Shown here in pieces: positions 12,290 through 22,870 of a DNA stretch of 64,000 nt. Origin of the DNA: Bufo bufo (lineage: Eukaryota; Chordata; Amphibia; Anura; Bufonidae); contig NC_053391.1 of assembly GCF_905171765.1 (NCBI RefSeq), positions 153,135,565-153,199,564 on the forward strand, given 5' to 3'. A program made the translations under genes and the position numbers. Every line of letters begins with the position of its first letter. Position 1 is the stretch's first letter. Under the pieces are notes generated by a model that did no database searches, had not been told where the DNA came from, and was given only the letters and a program-made list of their open reading frames with translations.

Positions 12290-12905
12290 ACTAATTATTA
12301 TTTTTTTAAACTCTATATGACAGCTGTATTTGTGGCCTAAATGTGACACTCACTTATGCACGTCTTATCCCAGATGTGCAGTATATCAGAGGCTTTTTTC
12401 ACCCCAGTATGACAAAGCCGTATTTATGGCCTAAATGTGACAGTCACTTATGCACGTGTAATTCCAGATGTGCAATATATTAGAGGCTTTTTTCACCCCA
12501 GTAACCAAAAAGCCATATTTATCGCCTAAATGTGACAGTTACTTATGCTTGTCTAATCCCAGATGTGCAGTATATTAGAGGGTTTTTTCACCCTAACCAA
12601 AAAGCTGTATTTCTGGCCTAAATGTGACAGTCACTTATGCTTGTCTAATCCCAGATGTGCAGTATATTTTAGAGGGTTTTTTCACCCTAACCAAAAAGCG
12701 GTATTTCTGTCCTAAATGTGACAGTCACTTATGCACGTGTAATCCCAGATGTGCAGTATATTAGAGGGTTTTTTCACCCTAACAAAAAAGCTGTATTTCT
12801 GTCCTAAATGTAACAGTCACTTATGCTTGTCTAATCCCAGATGTGCAGTATATCAGAGGCTTTTTTTCACCCCAGTATGCCAAAGCTGTATTTCTGGACT
12901 TGCAG
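12290..12905. repeat. ~92-bp minisatellite upstream of hAT-1 transposase
   Basis: About six to seven copies of a unit containing CCAGATGTGCAGTATATTAG and TTTTTTCACCC, at roughly 90-96 bp spacing (12371, 12462, 12560, 12650, 12746, 12838). It lies between the transposase start and the right end, where the promoter should be. Confidence 0.9.
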
Positions 12906-13339
12906 ACATACAGATAGCCTGTGTTGGTGCACTATCGTTGCATAAAATGGCTGCCGATCATGTATTGATATTGACTAACTGAAGAAAAAAAGTTAGTTTT
13001 CAGCAGTAGTTGGCTTAGGGCAGGCTTAAAAAAATTGTGCACTGAACCCACAAAACACTTTTGCTGTAGATCGCTGAGTACAAAAAACAGTTCTTGATAA
13101 GATTTCTCCCTGATCTCTCCCTCACAGCAGCTGCAGCCTCTCCCTACACTAATCCGAGCAGCGTGACGGGCGGCGCCACGTGACTCCAGCTTAAATAGAG
13201 GCTGGGTCACATGCTGCAGTTGGCCAATCACAGCCATGCCAATAGTAGGCATGGCTGTGATGGCCTTTTGGGGCAAGTAGTATGATGCTTGTTGATTGGC
13301 TGCTGTGCAGCCTTTCAAAAAGCGGCATAAAAATCGCCA

Positions 13340-13448
13340 AACACCGAACCCAAACTTTTACGTAAATGTTCAGGTTCGGGTCCGGGGGCCGAAAACCCTA
13401 AAGTTCGGTACGAACCAGAACTTTACAGTTCAGGTTCGCTCAACTCTA
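13340..13448. promoter_or_regulatory. hAT-1 right subterminal GTTCG-motif cluster
   Basis: GTTCAGGTTCGGG, AAAGTTCGGTACGAACC and CAGGTTCGCTC words mirror those of the left end. Likely transposase binding region by analogy with other hATs. Confidence 0.4.
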
Positions 13449-13456
13449 ATGTCGAC

Positions 13457-14413
13457 CAATAAGAAGTTAATGTCAGAGAAAATGTTATTGCCTAATTGTG
13501 CAAGCTGAGTAAAAGAGTACATGGAGGATGCTCCTTCAATCATAAAGAGACAGCATAGTCCATAAATATGTCATGAACTTCTACTTAGTGATCCATTGAT
13601 TGAGAATTTATGTGCACCAAGGCTGTTCCAGTGTTTGCACCCTTACACCTCCTACTTCCTTATCCAGCCCCTCCCTTTCCTTCTTGATTGAAAGGCCAGG
13701 CAAGATGACTATACATAACCTGGCCCTGTAAATAAAGAAGGGGAAGAAGTTGCTGGCATAAAAAGTTGGAGAAGCAAGGGTGAACAGAGTGGCTTGGGAC
13801 CGCCCTTGGTGTGCTTGACTGCTAATTAGCTTATGTATTAAAATTCCTTTTTCTCCAGAATAAAACAATGCATCATTAAGTGAAAGGTATCATTACATTC
13901 AGACGAGCCTGCCCTACAAGGTGATTTGTCTGATTTAATCAGTTTCCTGGTGACATATTTCAGATGTAGTACAGTTAACATAAACTCAAATCAAATTTCT
14001 TAACTCATCATGATATCCTTTCACCAAAGCCATTAAAAAGCAATTAAAGGTGTTGGCTTAACGCATCTATTTAAGCATGTGTGTTAACTCTACTACATAT
14101 TTACCTTTAAGTTTCTAGGCACTAGAATAGACAGTAAAGCAAAAGGCTTAACTTACTGTAACTGTTTAGAGGGAAATTGTCGTGTTGACTAATTTCTAAA
14201 AAAAAGCCATACCACCAAAATTTGCATCCCCTGCCTACTAGTACTGCAGGTATTTCAGTGCATCTCATAGTAATGAATAACAAGAATCACTTACGGTCTT
14301 CAAATAAGTTGGTTTTATGAATTGGAAAGTGCCTATCATGAGTGACAGAGAAGGACTGTATATCTCACACATCTCACGAATAAAGGCACCATTATGAAAA
14401 TTACCTTCAGAAC
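13457..14413. other. Intergenic with one dispersed repeat (13600-13870)
   Basis: The part at 13600-13870 shares words such as ACTTCCTTATCC and GACCGCCCTTGGTGTGCTTGA with the core of the element at 53108-53845, so it is probably a relative. The rest shows nothing recognisable. Confidence 0.5.
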
Positions 14414-15149
14414 TACAGGGAGTGCAGAATTATTAGGCATGTTGTATTTTTGAGGATTAATTTTATTATTGAACAACAACCATGTTCTCAATGAACCCAA
14501 AAAACTCATTAATATCAAAGCTGAATATTTTTGGAAGTAGTTTTTAGTTTGTTTTTAGTTTTAGCTATTTTAGGGGGATATCTGTGTGTGCAGGTGACTA
14601 TTACTGTGCATAATTATTAGGCAACTTAACAAAAAACAAATATATACCCATTTCAATTATTTATTTTTACCAGTAATACCAATATAACATCTCAACATTC
14701 ACAAATATAAATTTCTGACATTCAAAAACAAAACAAAAACAAATCAGTGACCAATATAGCCACCTTTCTTTGCAAGGACACTCAAAAGCCTGCCATCCAT
14801 GGATTCTGTCAGTGTTTTGATCTGTTCACCATCAACATTGCGTGCAGCAGCAACCACAGCCTCCCAGACACTGTTCAGAGAGGTGTACTGTTTTCCCTCC
14901 TTGTAAATCTCACATTTGATGATGGACCACAGGTTCTCAATGGGGTTCAGATCAGGTGAACAAGGAGGCCATGTCATTAGATTTTCTTCTTTTATACCCT
15001 TTCTTGCCAGCCACGCTGTGGAGTACTTGGACGCGTGTGATGGAGCATTGTCCTGCATGAAAATCATGTTTTTCTTGAAGGATGCAGACTTCTTCCTGTA
15101 CCACTGCTTGAAGAAGGTGTCTTCCAGAAACTGGCAGTAGGACTGGGAG

Positions 15150-15245
15150 TAGTGATGTCGCGAACATAAAATTTTCAGTTCGCGAACAGCGAACGCGAAC
15201 TTCCGCAAATGTTCGCGAACTGGCGAACCGGGCGAACCGCCATAG
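15150..15245. promoter_or_regulatory. hAT-2 left subterminal GCGAAC cluster
   Basis: About seven GCGAAC words (or the inverse GTTCGC) in under 100 bases, many as TTCGCGAAC palindromes. Candidate transposase binding sites, by analogy with the subterminal repeats of other hAT elements. Confidence 0.5.
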
Positions 15246-15719
15246 ACTTCAATAGACAGGCGAATTTTAAAACCCACAGGGACTCTTTCTGGCCACAATA
15301 GTGATGAGAAAGTTGTTTCAAGGGGTCTAACACCTGGACTGTGGCATGCCGGAGGGGGATCTATGGCAAAACTCCCATGGAAAATTACGTAGTGGACGCA
15401 GAGTCGGGTTTTAATCCATAAAGGGCATAAATCAACTAACATTCCTAAATTGTTTGGAATAACGTGCTTTAAAACATCCAGTGTGTGTATACGATCAGGT
15501 ATGATGTTGTATCGATCAGGTAGTGTAAGGGTTACGCCCGCATCACAGACATTGACAGACCAAACTCCCCTTTTAATGCACCGCAAACAGTTCATTTGCA
15601 CAACCGCAAACTCCCCATTTGCACAAGGTTGGATACCAAGCTAGCCACGTCCCGGTGATGTCATTGAAGGTTTCTTCCTCCACCCAGCCACGTACAACAC
15701 CAAGGGTCCCCGAAAGGTC

Positions 15720-16560
15720 AATTGAATTGATTTTTCGAACGGGGAGATGGTTAAAAAAACGCTGGCTCCCTCCCCTTTGTTTTTATCCACGGTGACTGCG
15801 TCTGCGCCGTGCAATTTACTGTCACACCCGATATGAGTGGTATTTTCTGTAGTACTATTCTCATCAGTTTAATCCCTCTAACGTCCCCGACTCCCCAATC
15901 TGGGGGCCATTTATTAAACAGATTTTTCGGACGGGGAGATGGTTAAAAAAACGCTGGCTCCCTCCACTCTGTTTTAATCCACGGTGACTGCGTCTGCGCC
16001 GTGCAATTTACTGTCACACCCGATATGAGTGGTATTTTCTGTAGTACTATTCTCATCAGTTTAATCCCTCTAACGTCCCCAATCTGGGTGCCATTTATTG
16101 AATAGATTTTTCGAACGGGGAGATGGTTAAAAAAAACCTGGCTCCCTCCACTCTGTTTTAAACCACGGTGACTGCGTCTGCGCCGTGCAATTTACTGTCA
16201 CACCCGATATGAGTGGTATTTTCTGTAGTACTATTCTCATCAGTTTAATCCCTCTAACGTCCCCAATCTGGGTGCCATTTATTGAATAGATTTTTCGAAC
16301 GGGGAGATGGTTAAAAAAACGCTGGCTCCCTCCACTCTGTTTTAAACCACGGTGACTGCATCTGCGCCGTGCAATTTACTGTCACACCCGATATGAGTGG
16401 TATTTTCTGTAGTACTATTCTCATCAGTTTAATCCCTCTAACATCCCCAATCTGGGGGCCATTTATTAAATAGATTTTTTGAACGGGGAGATGGTTAAAA
16501 AAACGCTGGCTCCCTCCACCGATATGAGTGGTATTTTCTGTAGTATTATTCTCATCAGTT
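15720..16560. repeat. ~182-bp tandem array downstream of hAT-2 transposase
   Basis: Unit begins near GATTTTTCGAACGGGGAGAT (15729, 15921, 16105, 16287, 16468), so periods are about 181-192 bp and about 4.6 copies are present. Each unit contains CGATATGAGTGGTATTTTCT. This last block resembles the CGGTATGAGTGG of the 144-bp array on the other side of the transposase, suggesting a common source. Confidence 0.9.
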
Positions 16561-16854
16561 TAATCCCTGTTACGTCCCATATCAGGAATTGCCTTTTATG
16601 AAAAAAAATTTAGGCCGGGTACCTTCGACTGCCTTCACAGTGACAGACCAAACTCTCATACACTAAACTGAATTGATTTCAGGAACCGGGAGATGGAAAA
16701 AGCAGCTTGGTCGGTCCTCTTACTCCCAAATTGGGGCACTGCGCGTGCACAGAGCAATGTGCTGTGACACCCTATATGAGTGGTGTCTTAACTAGTACTA
16801 TTGCTATCAGTTTAATCCCTGTTACGGACCCTATCCGGTCGAATTGATTAACCA

Positions 16855-17035
16855 TTGTCGAATCCCCCATTGACATCCCCCTTATAAGCTGTGTAAAGCA
16901 TATTTTTTAGTTTGGTTTTGAACTGCTGCATCCTTTCCGACTTTTGGTAATTTGGTAACATTTCTGCCACTTTCTGCTTATACCGGGGGTCTAGTAGCGT
17001 GGCCACCCGATCGCTTTTGGTCTGACCATAATGAA
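16855..17035 (-). pseudogene. Relic duplicate of hAT-2 transposase coding DNA
   Basis: This stretch is nearly identical to 17920-18055, the part of the transposase gene encoding about residues 882-926 (LLDPRYKQKVAEML...). It lies beyond the stop codon in the same orientation and ends abruptly on both sides. It reads LLDPRYKQKVAEMLPNYQKS but is out of context, so it is a duplicated fragment and not an exon. Confidence 0.85.
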
Positions 17036-17452
17036 GCAACGGCCTTATCATCTGGGGTGTGGCAACATTGCCAACACACTTTTATAGAGGTGATGATGAT
17101 TGCTTCATTGTGATACGCAAGCCCCTTCACCACAACAAGGTAACGATCACGAAGGGGAATTGACACTTGTATGTGCCTTTTTTTTTTGGTTTGTTTTTGC
17201 AGCCACAGTGCTGCACCATAGGACAGAAAAATTAGGCATGTACACATGCCTGAAAAATAATGGCACTGTTGCAGACGCTATTGTAGCAGCGGCCGGAAAA
17301 ATTTATGTTTTCCAGGCAGAAAAGTGACTAAAACATTACGGCTTGAACCCTAGTTGGTGGTGGAGAATTCACGAAAGTCATCCGGTATGCAGACATTAAA
17401 TACAGCAGCGTGGGGACCATTTTGAGGCCAAGGCATGTAATCAGGCCTTTTG

Positions 17453-20400
17453 TTAGTCAAACGTATCCCCCACTGTCAGTCCCTTCGGGATCCATGCCTC
17501 ATTCATCTTTATGAAGGTGAGGTAATCAACACTTTTTTGACCGAGGCGACTTCTCTTGTCAGTGACAATGCCTCCTGCTGCACTGAAGCTCCTTTCTGAC
17601 AGGACACTTGAAGCAGGGCAGGCCAGAAGTTCTATCGCAAACTGGGATAGCTCAGGCCACAGGTCAAGCCTGCACACCCAGTAGTGAAGGGGTTCATTGC
17701 TCCTCAGAGTGTCGATATCTGCTGTTAAGGCGAGGTAGTCTGCTACCTGTCGGTCGAGTCGTTCTCTAAGGCTGGATCCCGAAGGGCTGTGGCGATGAGT
17801 AGGACTGAAAAAGCTCCGCATGTCCTCCATCAACAACACATCTGTAAATCGTCCAGTCCTTGCCGCCGTGGTAGGAGGAGGATTACACTCACCTCTTCCC
17901 CTGTTAGATTCCCGTTGTGCTGTGACATCTCCCTTATAAGCTGTGTAAAGCATATTTTTTAGTTTGGTTTTGAACTGCTGCATCCTTTCCGACTTTCGGT
18001 AATTTTGTAACATTTCTGCCACTTTCTGCTTATACCGGGGGTCTAGTAGCGTGGTCACCCAGTACAGATCGTTCTCCTTTATCCTTTTTATACGTGGGTC
18101 CCTCAACAGACATGACAGCATGAAAGACCCCATTTGAACAAGGTTGGATGCAGAGCTTCTCATTTCCCGTTCCTCGTCCTCACTGATGTCATTGACGGTC
18201 TGTTCTTCCCCCCAGCCACGTACAACACCATGGGTCCCAGATAGGTGACAACAACGAGCACCCTGGGGTGCCTGCTGTGGTTGGTCTTCCTCCTCCTCAA
18301 AGCCGCCACATTCCTCCTCTGACTCCTCTTCCTCATACTCCTCTTCCAGCGTTGCTGCAGGTCCGGCAAGCGATGATGACAAGGCTGTTTCTGGTGGTGA
18401 TGGTGACCACAACTCTTCCTCTTCCTCTTCACGCTCATCTACAGCCTGATCCAGAACTCTTCGCAGGGCACGCTCCAGGAAGAAAACAAATGGGATGAGG
18501 TCGCTGATGATGGCTTCGGTGCGACTGACTAGGTTTGTCACCTCCTCAAAAGGACGCATAAGCCTACAGGCATTGCGCATGAGTGTCCAGTAACGTGGCA
18601 AAAAGATTCCCAGCTCCGCAGAGGCTGTCCTAGCACCCCGGTCATACAAATACTCGTTGACGGCTTTTTCTTGTTGGAGCAGGCGGTCGAACATTAGGAG
18701 TGTTGAATTCCAACGTGTCGGGCTGTCGCATATCAAGCGCCTCACTGGCATGTTGTTTCGCCGCTGAATATCGGAAAAGTGCGCCATGGCCGTGTAGGAA
18801 CGCCTGAAATGGCCACACACCTTCCTGGCCTGCTTGAGGACGTCCTGTAAGCCTGGGTACTTAGACACAAAACGTTGTACGATGAGATTCAACACATGTG
18901 CCATGCACGGCACATGTGACAACTTGCCCAAATTTAATGCCGCCAACAGATTGCTTCCATTGTCACACACCACTTTGCCGATCTCCAGTTGGTGCGGGGT
19001 CAGCCACTGATCCACCTGTGCGTTCAGGGCGGACAGGAGTGCTGGTCCTGTGTGGCTCTCTGCTTTCAGGCAAGTCAACCCCAAGATAGCGTTACACTGT
19101 CGTATCCGGGATGTGGAATAGCCCCTGGGGAGCTGGGGGGAATCAGTTGATGTGCAGCCAGACGCCGCAGCAGAAGAGGACTCAGCCGAGGAGGAAATTA
19201 AAGAGGATGGAGTAGGAGTAGAGGAGGTGGCAGTAGGTCTGCCTGCAAGTCGTGGTGGTGTCACCAACTCCGCTGCAGAGCCACGCATTCCATGCTTGTC
19301 AGCCGTCAGCAGGTTGACCCAATGCGCAGTATACGTGATATACCTGCCCTGACCGTGCTTTGCAGACCAGGTATCAGTGGTCAGATGGACCCTTGCCCCA
19401 ACACTGTATGCCAGAGATGCCATGACTTCCTTTTCAATGACATGGTAGAGGTTTGGGATTGCCTTTTTTGAAAAAAAATTTCGTCCGGGTACCTTCCACT
19501 GTGGTGTCCCAATAGCGACAAATTTTTTGAAGGCCTCAGACTCTACCAGCTGGTATGGTAAAAGCTGGCGGGCTAAGAGTTCCGTCAAGCCAGCTGTCAG
19601 TCGCCGGGCAAGGGGGTGACTTTGTGACATTGGCTTCTTATGCTCAAACATGTCCTTGACAGACACCTGACTGTGGGCAGATGAGCAGGAACTGCTGAAG
19701 GTGAGAGATGGAGTGGCGGGTGGTTGAGAGGGGGCAGGGAGGACAGCAGTGGTTGACGTGGCTGAAGATGCAGGACCAGGAGGAGCATGGTGGCTTTGAG
19801 TTTGTGTGCTGCTTGTACTCATGTGTTGATCCCATAGGCGTTTGTGATGTGAGATCATGTGCCTTCGCAAAGCAGTTGTACCAAGGTGGGTGTTGGACTT
19901 CCCACGACTCAGTTTCTTTTGGCACAGGTTGCAAATGGCATTGCTTTTATCAGAGGCAGACACACAAAAAAAATGCCACACTGCTGAGCTTTGCAATGAC
20001 GGCATTCTAGTGGTGGCAACAGCATGCGTTGACTGGCGTGCTGTCTGGCTGACCCCAGGTGCCGATACATGCTGTCTGACTGTGCCACTAACTCCTTGCG
20101 ACGACCTCCCCCTGCTTCCAACTCGTCTCCTCATTCTCTCTGTCTCCCCTTCAGAACTTTCCCCCTCTTCTTCTCTTCGAGCAGGCACCCACGTGGCATC
20201 CGTGGACACATCGTCATCATCAACCGCTTCACTTGTATCTGACACCTCAGCAAAGGAAGCAGCAGCGGGTACAACATCATCATCATCACACTGTACGTCC
20301 ATGTGTGTAATCCTGCCTGACTGAGACATATCCCCGTAATCTACATCATCTGGCAATAATGGTTGCGCATCACTAATTGCATCCAACTGATGTGTAAATA

Positions 20401-20701
20401 ACTCCTCTGACGGATCAAGTGAAGCGGCTGTGGTGGCTGTGGTGGTAGTGGCGACGGGCGGGTGCGTGGTAACTTGAGAGCAGGTGACCGAAGCTGAGTT
20501 GGAGGAGGATGGTGCGTCAAGGTTCTTAGCGGAAGCTGTTGAAGATTGGGTGTCCTGTCTAAGCCAGTCAACTACGTCCTCTGAATTTTTCGGGTTCAGG
20601 GTACGTGGCCTCTGAAAACTGGGCATTATTCCAGGGACAGTGGAAATCACAGCACCACGACCACGACGGCCCCTGCGGGGTGGCCTGCCTCTGCCTGTCA
20701 T
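17453..20701 (-). CDS. hAT-family transposase with BED zinc finger, 1082 aa
   Basis: Enzyme for hAT cut-and-paste transposition, acting on its element's ends in the nucleus. The start at 20701 gives a basic GR-rich N-terminus (MTGRGRPPRRGRRGRG), then low-complexity acidic and Ser/Thr stretches to about 235. A BED finger spans about 239-290 (C257, C260, H281, H285). The RNase H-like core shows TTDTWS (D443), VVCDNGSN (D580), a CxxH motif (C599, H602) and TRWNST (R663, W664). An acidic spacer follows at 755-805, then LLDPRY (886-890). The hAT dimerisation region ends with PASSVLSERSFSAAGG, whose E1036 is the expected third catalytic residue. All key residues are present and there is no internal stop. 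At 1082 aa it is longer than many hAT transposases because of the low-complexity inserts. It resembles ZBED-type host proteins, but a perfect target duplication marks it as a transposon gene. Introns are not needed. Confidence 0.95.
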   Translation of the reverse strand: MTGRGRPPRRGRRGRGAVISTVPGIMPSFQRPRTLNPKNSEDVVDWLRQDTQSSTASAKNLDAPSSSNSASVTCSQVTTHPPVATTTTATTAASLDPSEELFTHQLDAISDAQPLLPDDVDYGDMSQSGRITHMDVQCDDDDVVPAAASFAEVSDTSEAVDDDDVSTDATWVPARREEEGESSEGETERMRRRVGSRGRSSQGVSGTVRQHVSAPGVSQTARQSTHAVATTRMPSLQSSAVWHFFCVSASDKSNAICNLCQKKLSRGKSNTHLGTTALRRHMISHHKRLWDQHMSTSSTQTQSHHAPPGPASSATSTTAVLPAPSQPPATPSLTFSSSCSSAHSQVSVKDMFEHKKPMSQSHPLARRLTAGLTELLARQLLPYQLVESEAFKKFVAIGTPQWKVPGRNFFSKKAIPNLYHVIEKEVMASLAYSVGARVHLTTDTWSAKHGQGRYITYTAHWVNLLTADKHGMRGSAAELVTPPRLAGRPTATSSTPTPSSLISSSAESSSAAASGCTSTDSPQLPRGYSTSRIRQCNAILGLTCLKAESHTGPALLSALNAQVDQWLTPHQLEIGKVVCDNGSNLLAALNLGKLSHVPCMAHVLNLIVQRFVSKYPGLQDVLKQARKVCGHFRRSYTAMAHFSDIQRRNNMPVRRLICDSPTRWNSTLLMFDRLLQQEKAVNEYLYDRGARTASAELGIFLPRYWTLMRNACRLMRPFEEVTNLVSRTEAIISDLIPFVFFLERALRRVLDQAVDEREEEEEELWSPSPPETALSSSLAGPAATLEEEYEEEESEEECGGFEEEEDQPQQAPQGARCCHLSGTHGVVRGWGEEQTVNDISEDEEREMRSSASNLVQMGSFMLSCLLRDPRIKRIKENDLYWVTTLLDPRYKQKVAEMLQNYRKSERMQQFKTKLKNMLYTAYKGDVTAQRESNRGRGECNPPPTTAARTGRFTDVLLMEDMRSFFSPTHRHSPSGSSLRERLDRQVADYLALTADIDTLRSNEPLHYWVCRLDLWPELSQFAIELLACPASSVLSERSFSAAGGIVTDKRSRLGQKSVDYLTFIKMNEAWIPKGLTVGDTFD

Positions 20702-20737
20702 TTTTTTTTTAGATAAGTGGTACTACGCGTGCTAGGT

Positions 20738-22870
20738 ACTGTGCCACCCGGTATGAGTGGTTGGCACTGGCAGTGGGCACACTACAGTCTGTGGAAGTGG
20801 GCCTGACACACACTGGCAGCAGGCAAGCAACTGAATTTAGACTACTGTCTAAAAATTAAATGCCTTATTTATCGGCAAGCTACTGTGCCACCCGGTATCA
20901 GTGGTTGGCACTGGCAGTGGGCACACTACAGTCAGTGGAAGAGGGCCTGACACACACTGGCAGCAGGCAAGCAACTGAAATTACACTAAAGTGTAAAAAT
21001 TAAATGCCTTATTTATCGGCAAGCTACTGTGCCACCCGGTATGAATGGTTGGCACTGGCAGTGGGCACACTACAGTCAGTGGAAGAGGGCCTGACACACA
21101 CTGGCAGCAGGCAAGCAACTGAATTTAGACTACTGTCTAAAAATTAAATGCCTTATTTATCGGCAAGCTACTGTGCCACCCGGTATCAGTGGTTGGCACT
21201 GGCAGTGGGCACACTACAGTCAGTGGAAGCGGGCCTGACACACACTGGCAGCAGGCAAGCAACTGAAATTACACTAAAGTGTAAAAATTAAATGCCTTAT
21301 TTATCGACAAGCTACTGTGCCACCCGGTATCAGTGGTTGGCACTGGCAGTGGGCACACTACAGTCAGTGGAAGCGGGCCTGACACACACTGGCAGCAGGC
21401 AAGCAACTGAATTTAGACTACTGTCTAAAAATTAAATGCCTTATTTATCGGCAAGCTACTGTGCCACCCGGTATCAGTGGTTGGCACTGGCAGTGGGCAC
21501 ACTACAGTCAGTAGAAGCGGGCCTGACACACACTGGCAGCAGGCAAGCAACTGAAATTACACTAAAGTGTAAAAATTAAATGCCTTATTTATCGGCAAGC
21601 TACTGTGCCACCCGGTATGAGTGGTTGGCACTGGCAGTGGGCACACTACAGTCAGTAGAAGCGGGCCTGACACACACTGGCAGCAGGCAAGCAACTGAAA
21701 TTACACTAAAGTGTAAAAATTAAATGCCTTATTTATCGGCAAGCTACTGTGCCACCCGGTATGAGTGGTTGGCACTGGCAGTGGGCACACTACAGTCAGT
21801 GGAAGAGGGCCTGACACACTGACTGGCAGCAGGCAAGCAACTGAATTTAGACTACTGTCTAAAAATTAAATGCCTTATTTATCGGCAAGCTACTGTGCCA
21901 CCCGGTATCAGTGGTTGGCACTGGCAGTGGGCACACTACAGTCAGTGGAAGCGGGCCTGACACACACTGGCAGCAGGCAAGCAACTGAAATTACACTAAA
22001 GTGTAAAAATTAAATGCCTTATTTATCGGCAAGCTACTGTGCCACCCGGTATCAGTGGTTGGCACTGGCAGTGGGCACACTACAGTCAGTAGAAGCGGGC
22101 CTGACACACACTGGCAGCAGGCAAGCAACTGAAATTACACTAAAGTGTAAAAATTAAATGCCTTATTTATCGGCAAGCTACTGTGCCACCCGGTATGAGT
22201 GGTTGGCACTGGCAGTGGGCACACTACAGTCAGTGGAAGAGGGCCTGACACACTGACTGGCAGCAGGCAAGCAACTGAATTTAGACTACTGTCTAAAAAT
22301 TAAATGCCTTATTTATCGGCAAGCTACTGTGCCACCCGGTATCAGTGGTTGGCACTGGCAGTGGGCACACTACAGTCAGTGGAAGCGGGCCTGACACACA
22401 CTGGCAGCAGGCAAGCAACTGAAATTACACTAAAGTGTAAAAATTAAATGCCTTATTTATCGGCAAGCTACTGTGCCACCCGGTATCAGTGGTTGGCACT
22501 GGCAGTGGGCACACTACAGTCAGTGGAAGAGGGCCTGACACACACTGGCAGCAGGCAAGCAACTGAATTTAGACTACTGTCTAAAAATTAAATGCCTTAT
22601 TTATCGGCAAGCTACTGTGCCACCCGGTATCAGTGGTTGGCACTGGCAGTGGGCACACTACAGTCAGTGGAAGCGGGCCTGACACACACTGGCAGCAGGC
22701 AAGCAACTGAATTTAGACTACTGTCTAAAAATTAAATGCCTTATTTATCGGCAAGCTACTGTGCCACCCGGTATCAGTGGTTGGCACTGGCAGTGGGCAC
22801 ACTACAGTCAGTTGAAGTCGGCCTGACACACACTAGCAGCAGGCAAGCAGCTGAAATTACACTAAAGTGT
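20738..22870. repeat. 144-bp satellite-like array in hAT-2
   Basis: About 15 head-to-tail monomers of 144 bp (CTACTGTGCCACCCGGTAT at about 20880, 21024 and 21168). Two monomer types alternate, differing in a short hairpin: TTTAGACTACTGTCTAAA or TTACACTAAAGTGTAA. Type order by my reading is 1-2-1-2-1-2-2-1-2-2-1-2-1-1-2. A CACACTGACTGG variant recurs at about 21815 and 22250, which marks a duplicated block of three monomers. The array begins 37 bp upstream of the transposase ATG. Confidence 0.95.

Larger units (their letters stand above)
5344..13448 (-). mobile_element. hAT-1: decayed 8.1-kb hAT transposon
   Basis: Ends are TAGAGTTAAGCG on the left and CGCTCAACTCTA on the right, flanked by TTGTCGAC (5336-5343) and ATGTCGAC (13449-13456), an 8-bp target duplication with one mismatch. 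Eight-base duplications and TAG-type ends are normal for hAT. The interior holds a broken BED-finger transposase on the minus strand, tandem arrays at 6224-6707 and 12290-12905, a partial internal duplication of the left side, and two later insertions (8659-10222 and 10247-10516). Both ends are rich in GTTCGGGTTCG/CCGAAC motifs. Cannot be autonomous. Confidence 0.93.

Noticed and set aside
19857..20324. Plus-strand frame of 155 codons inside the hAT-2 transposase gene
   Set aside because: It is antisense to the low-complexity N-terminal part of a 1082-codon open frame with clear domains.
17453..20701. Domesticated host ZBED gene
   Set aside because: Perfect 8-bp target duplications, matching ends and subterminal motifs show that it is still inside a complete transposon.
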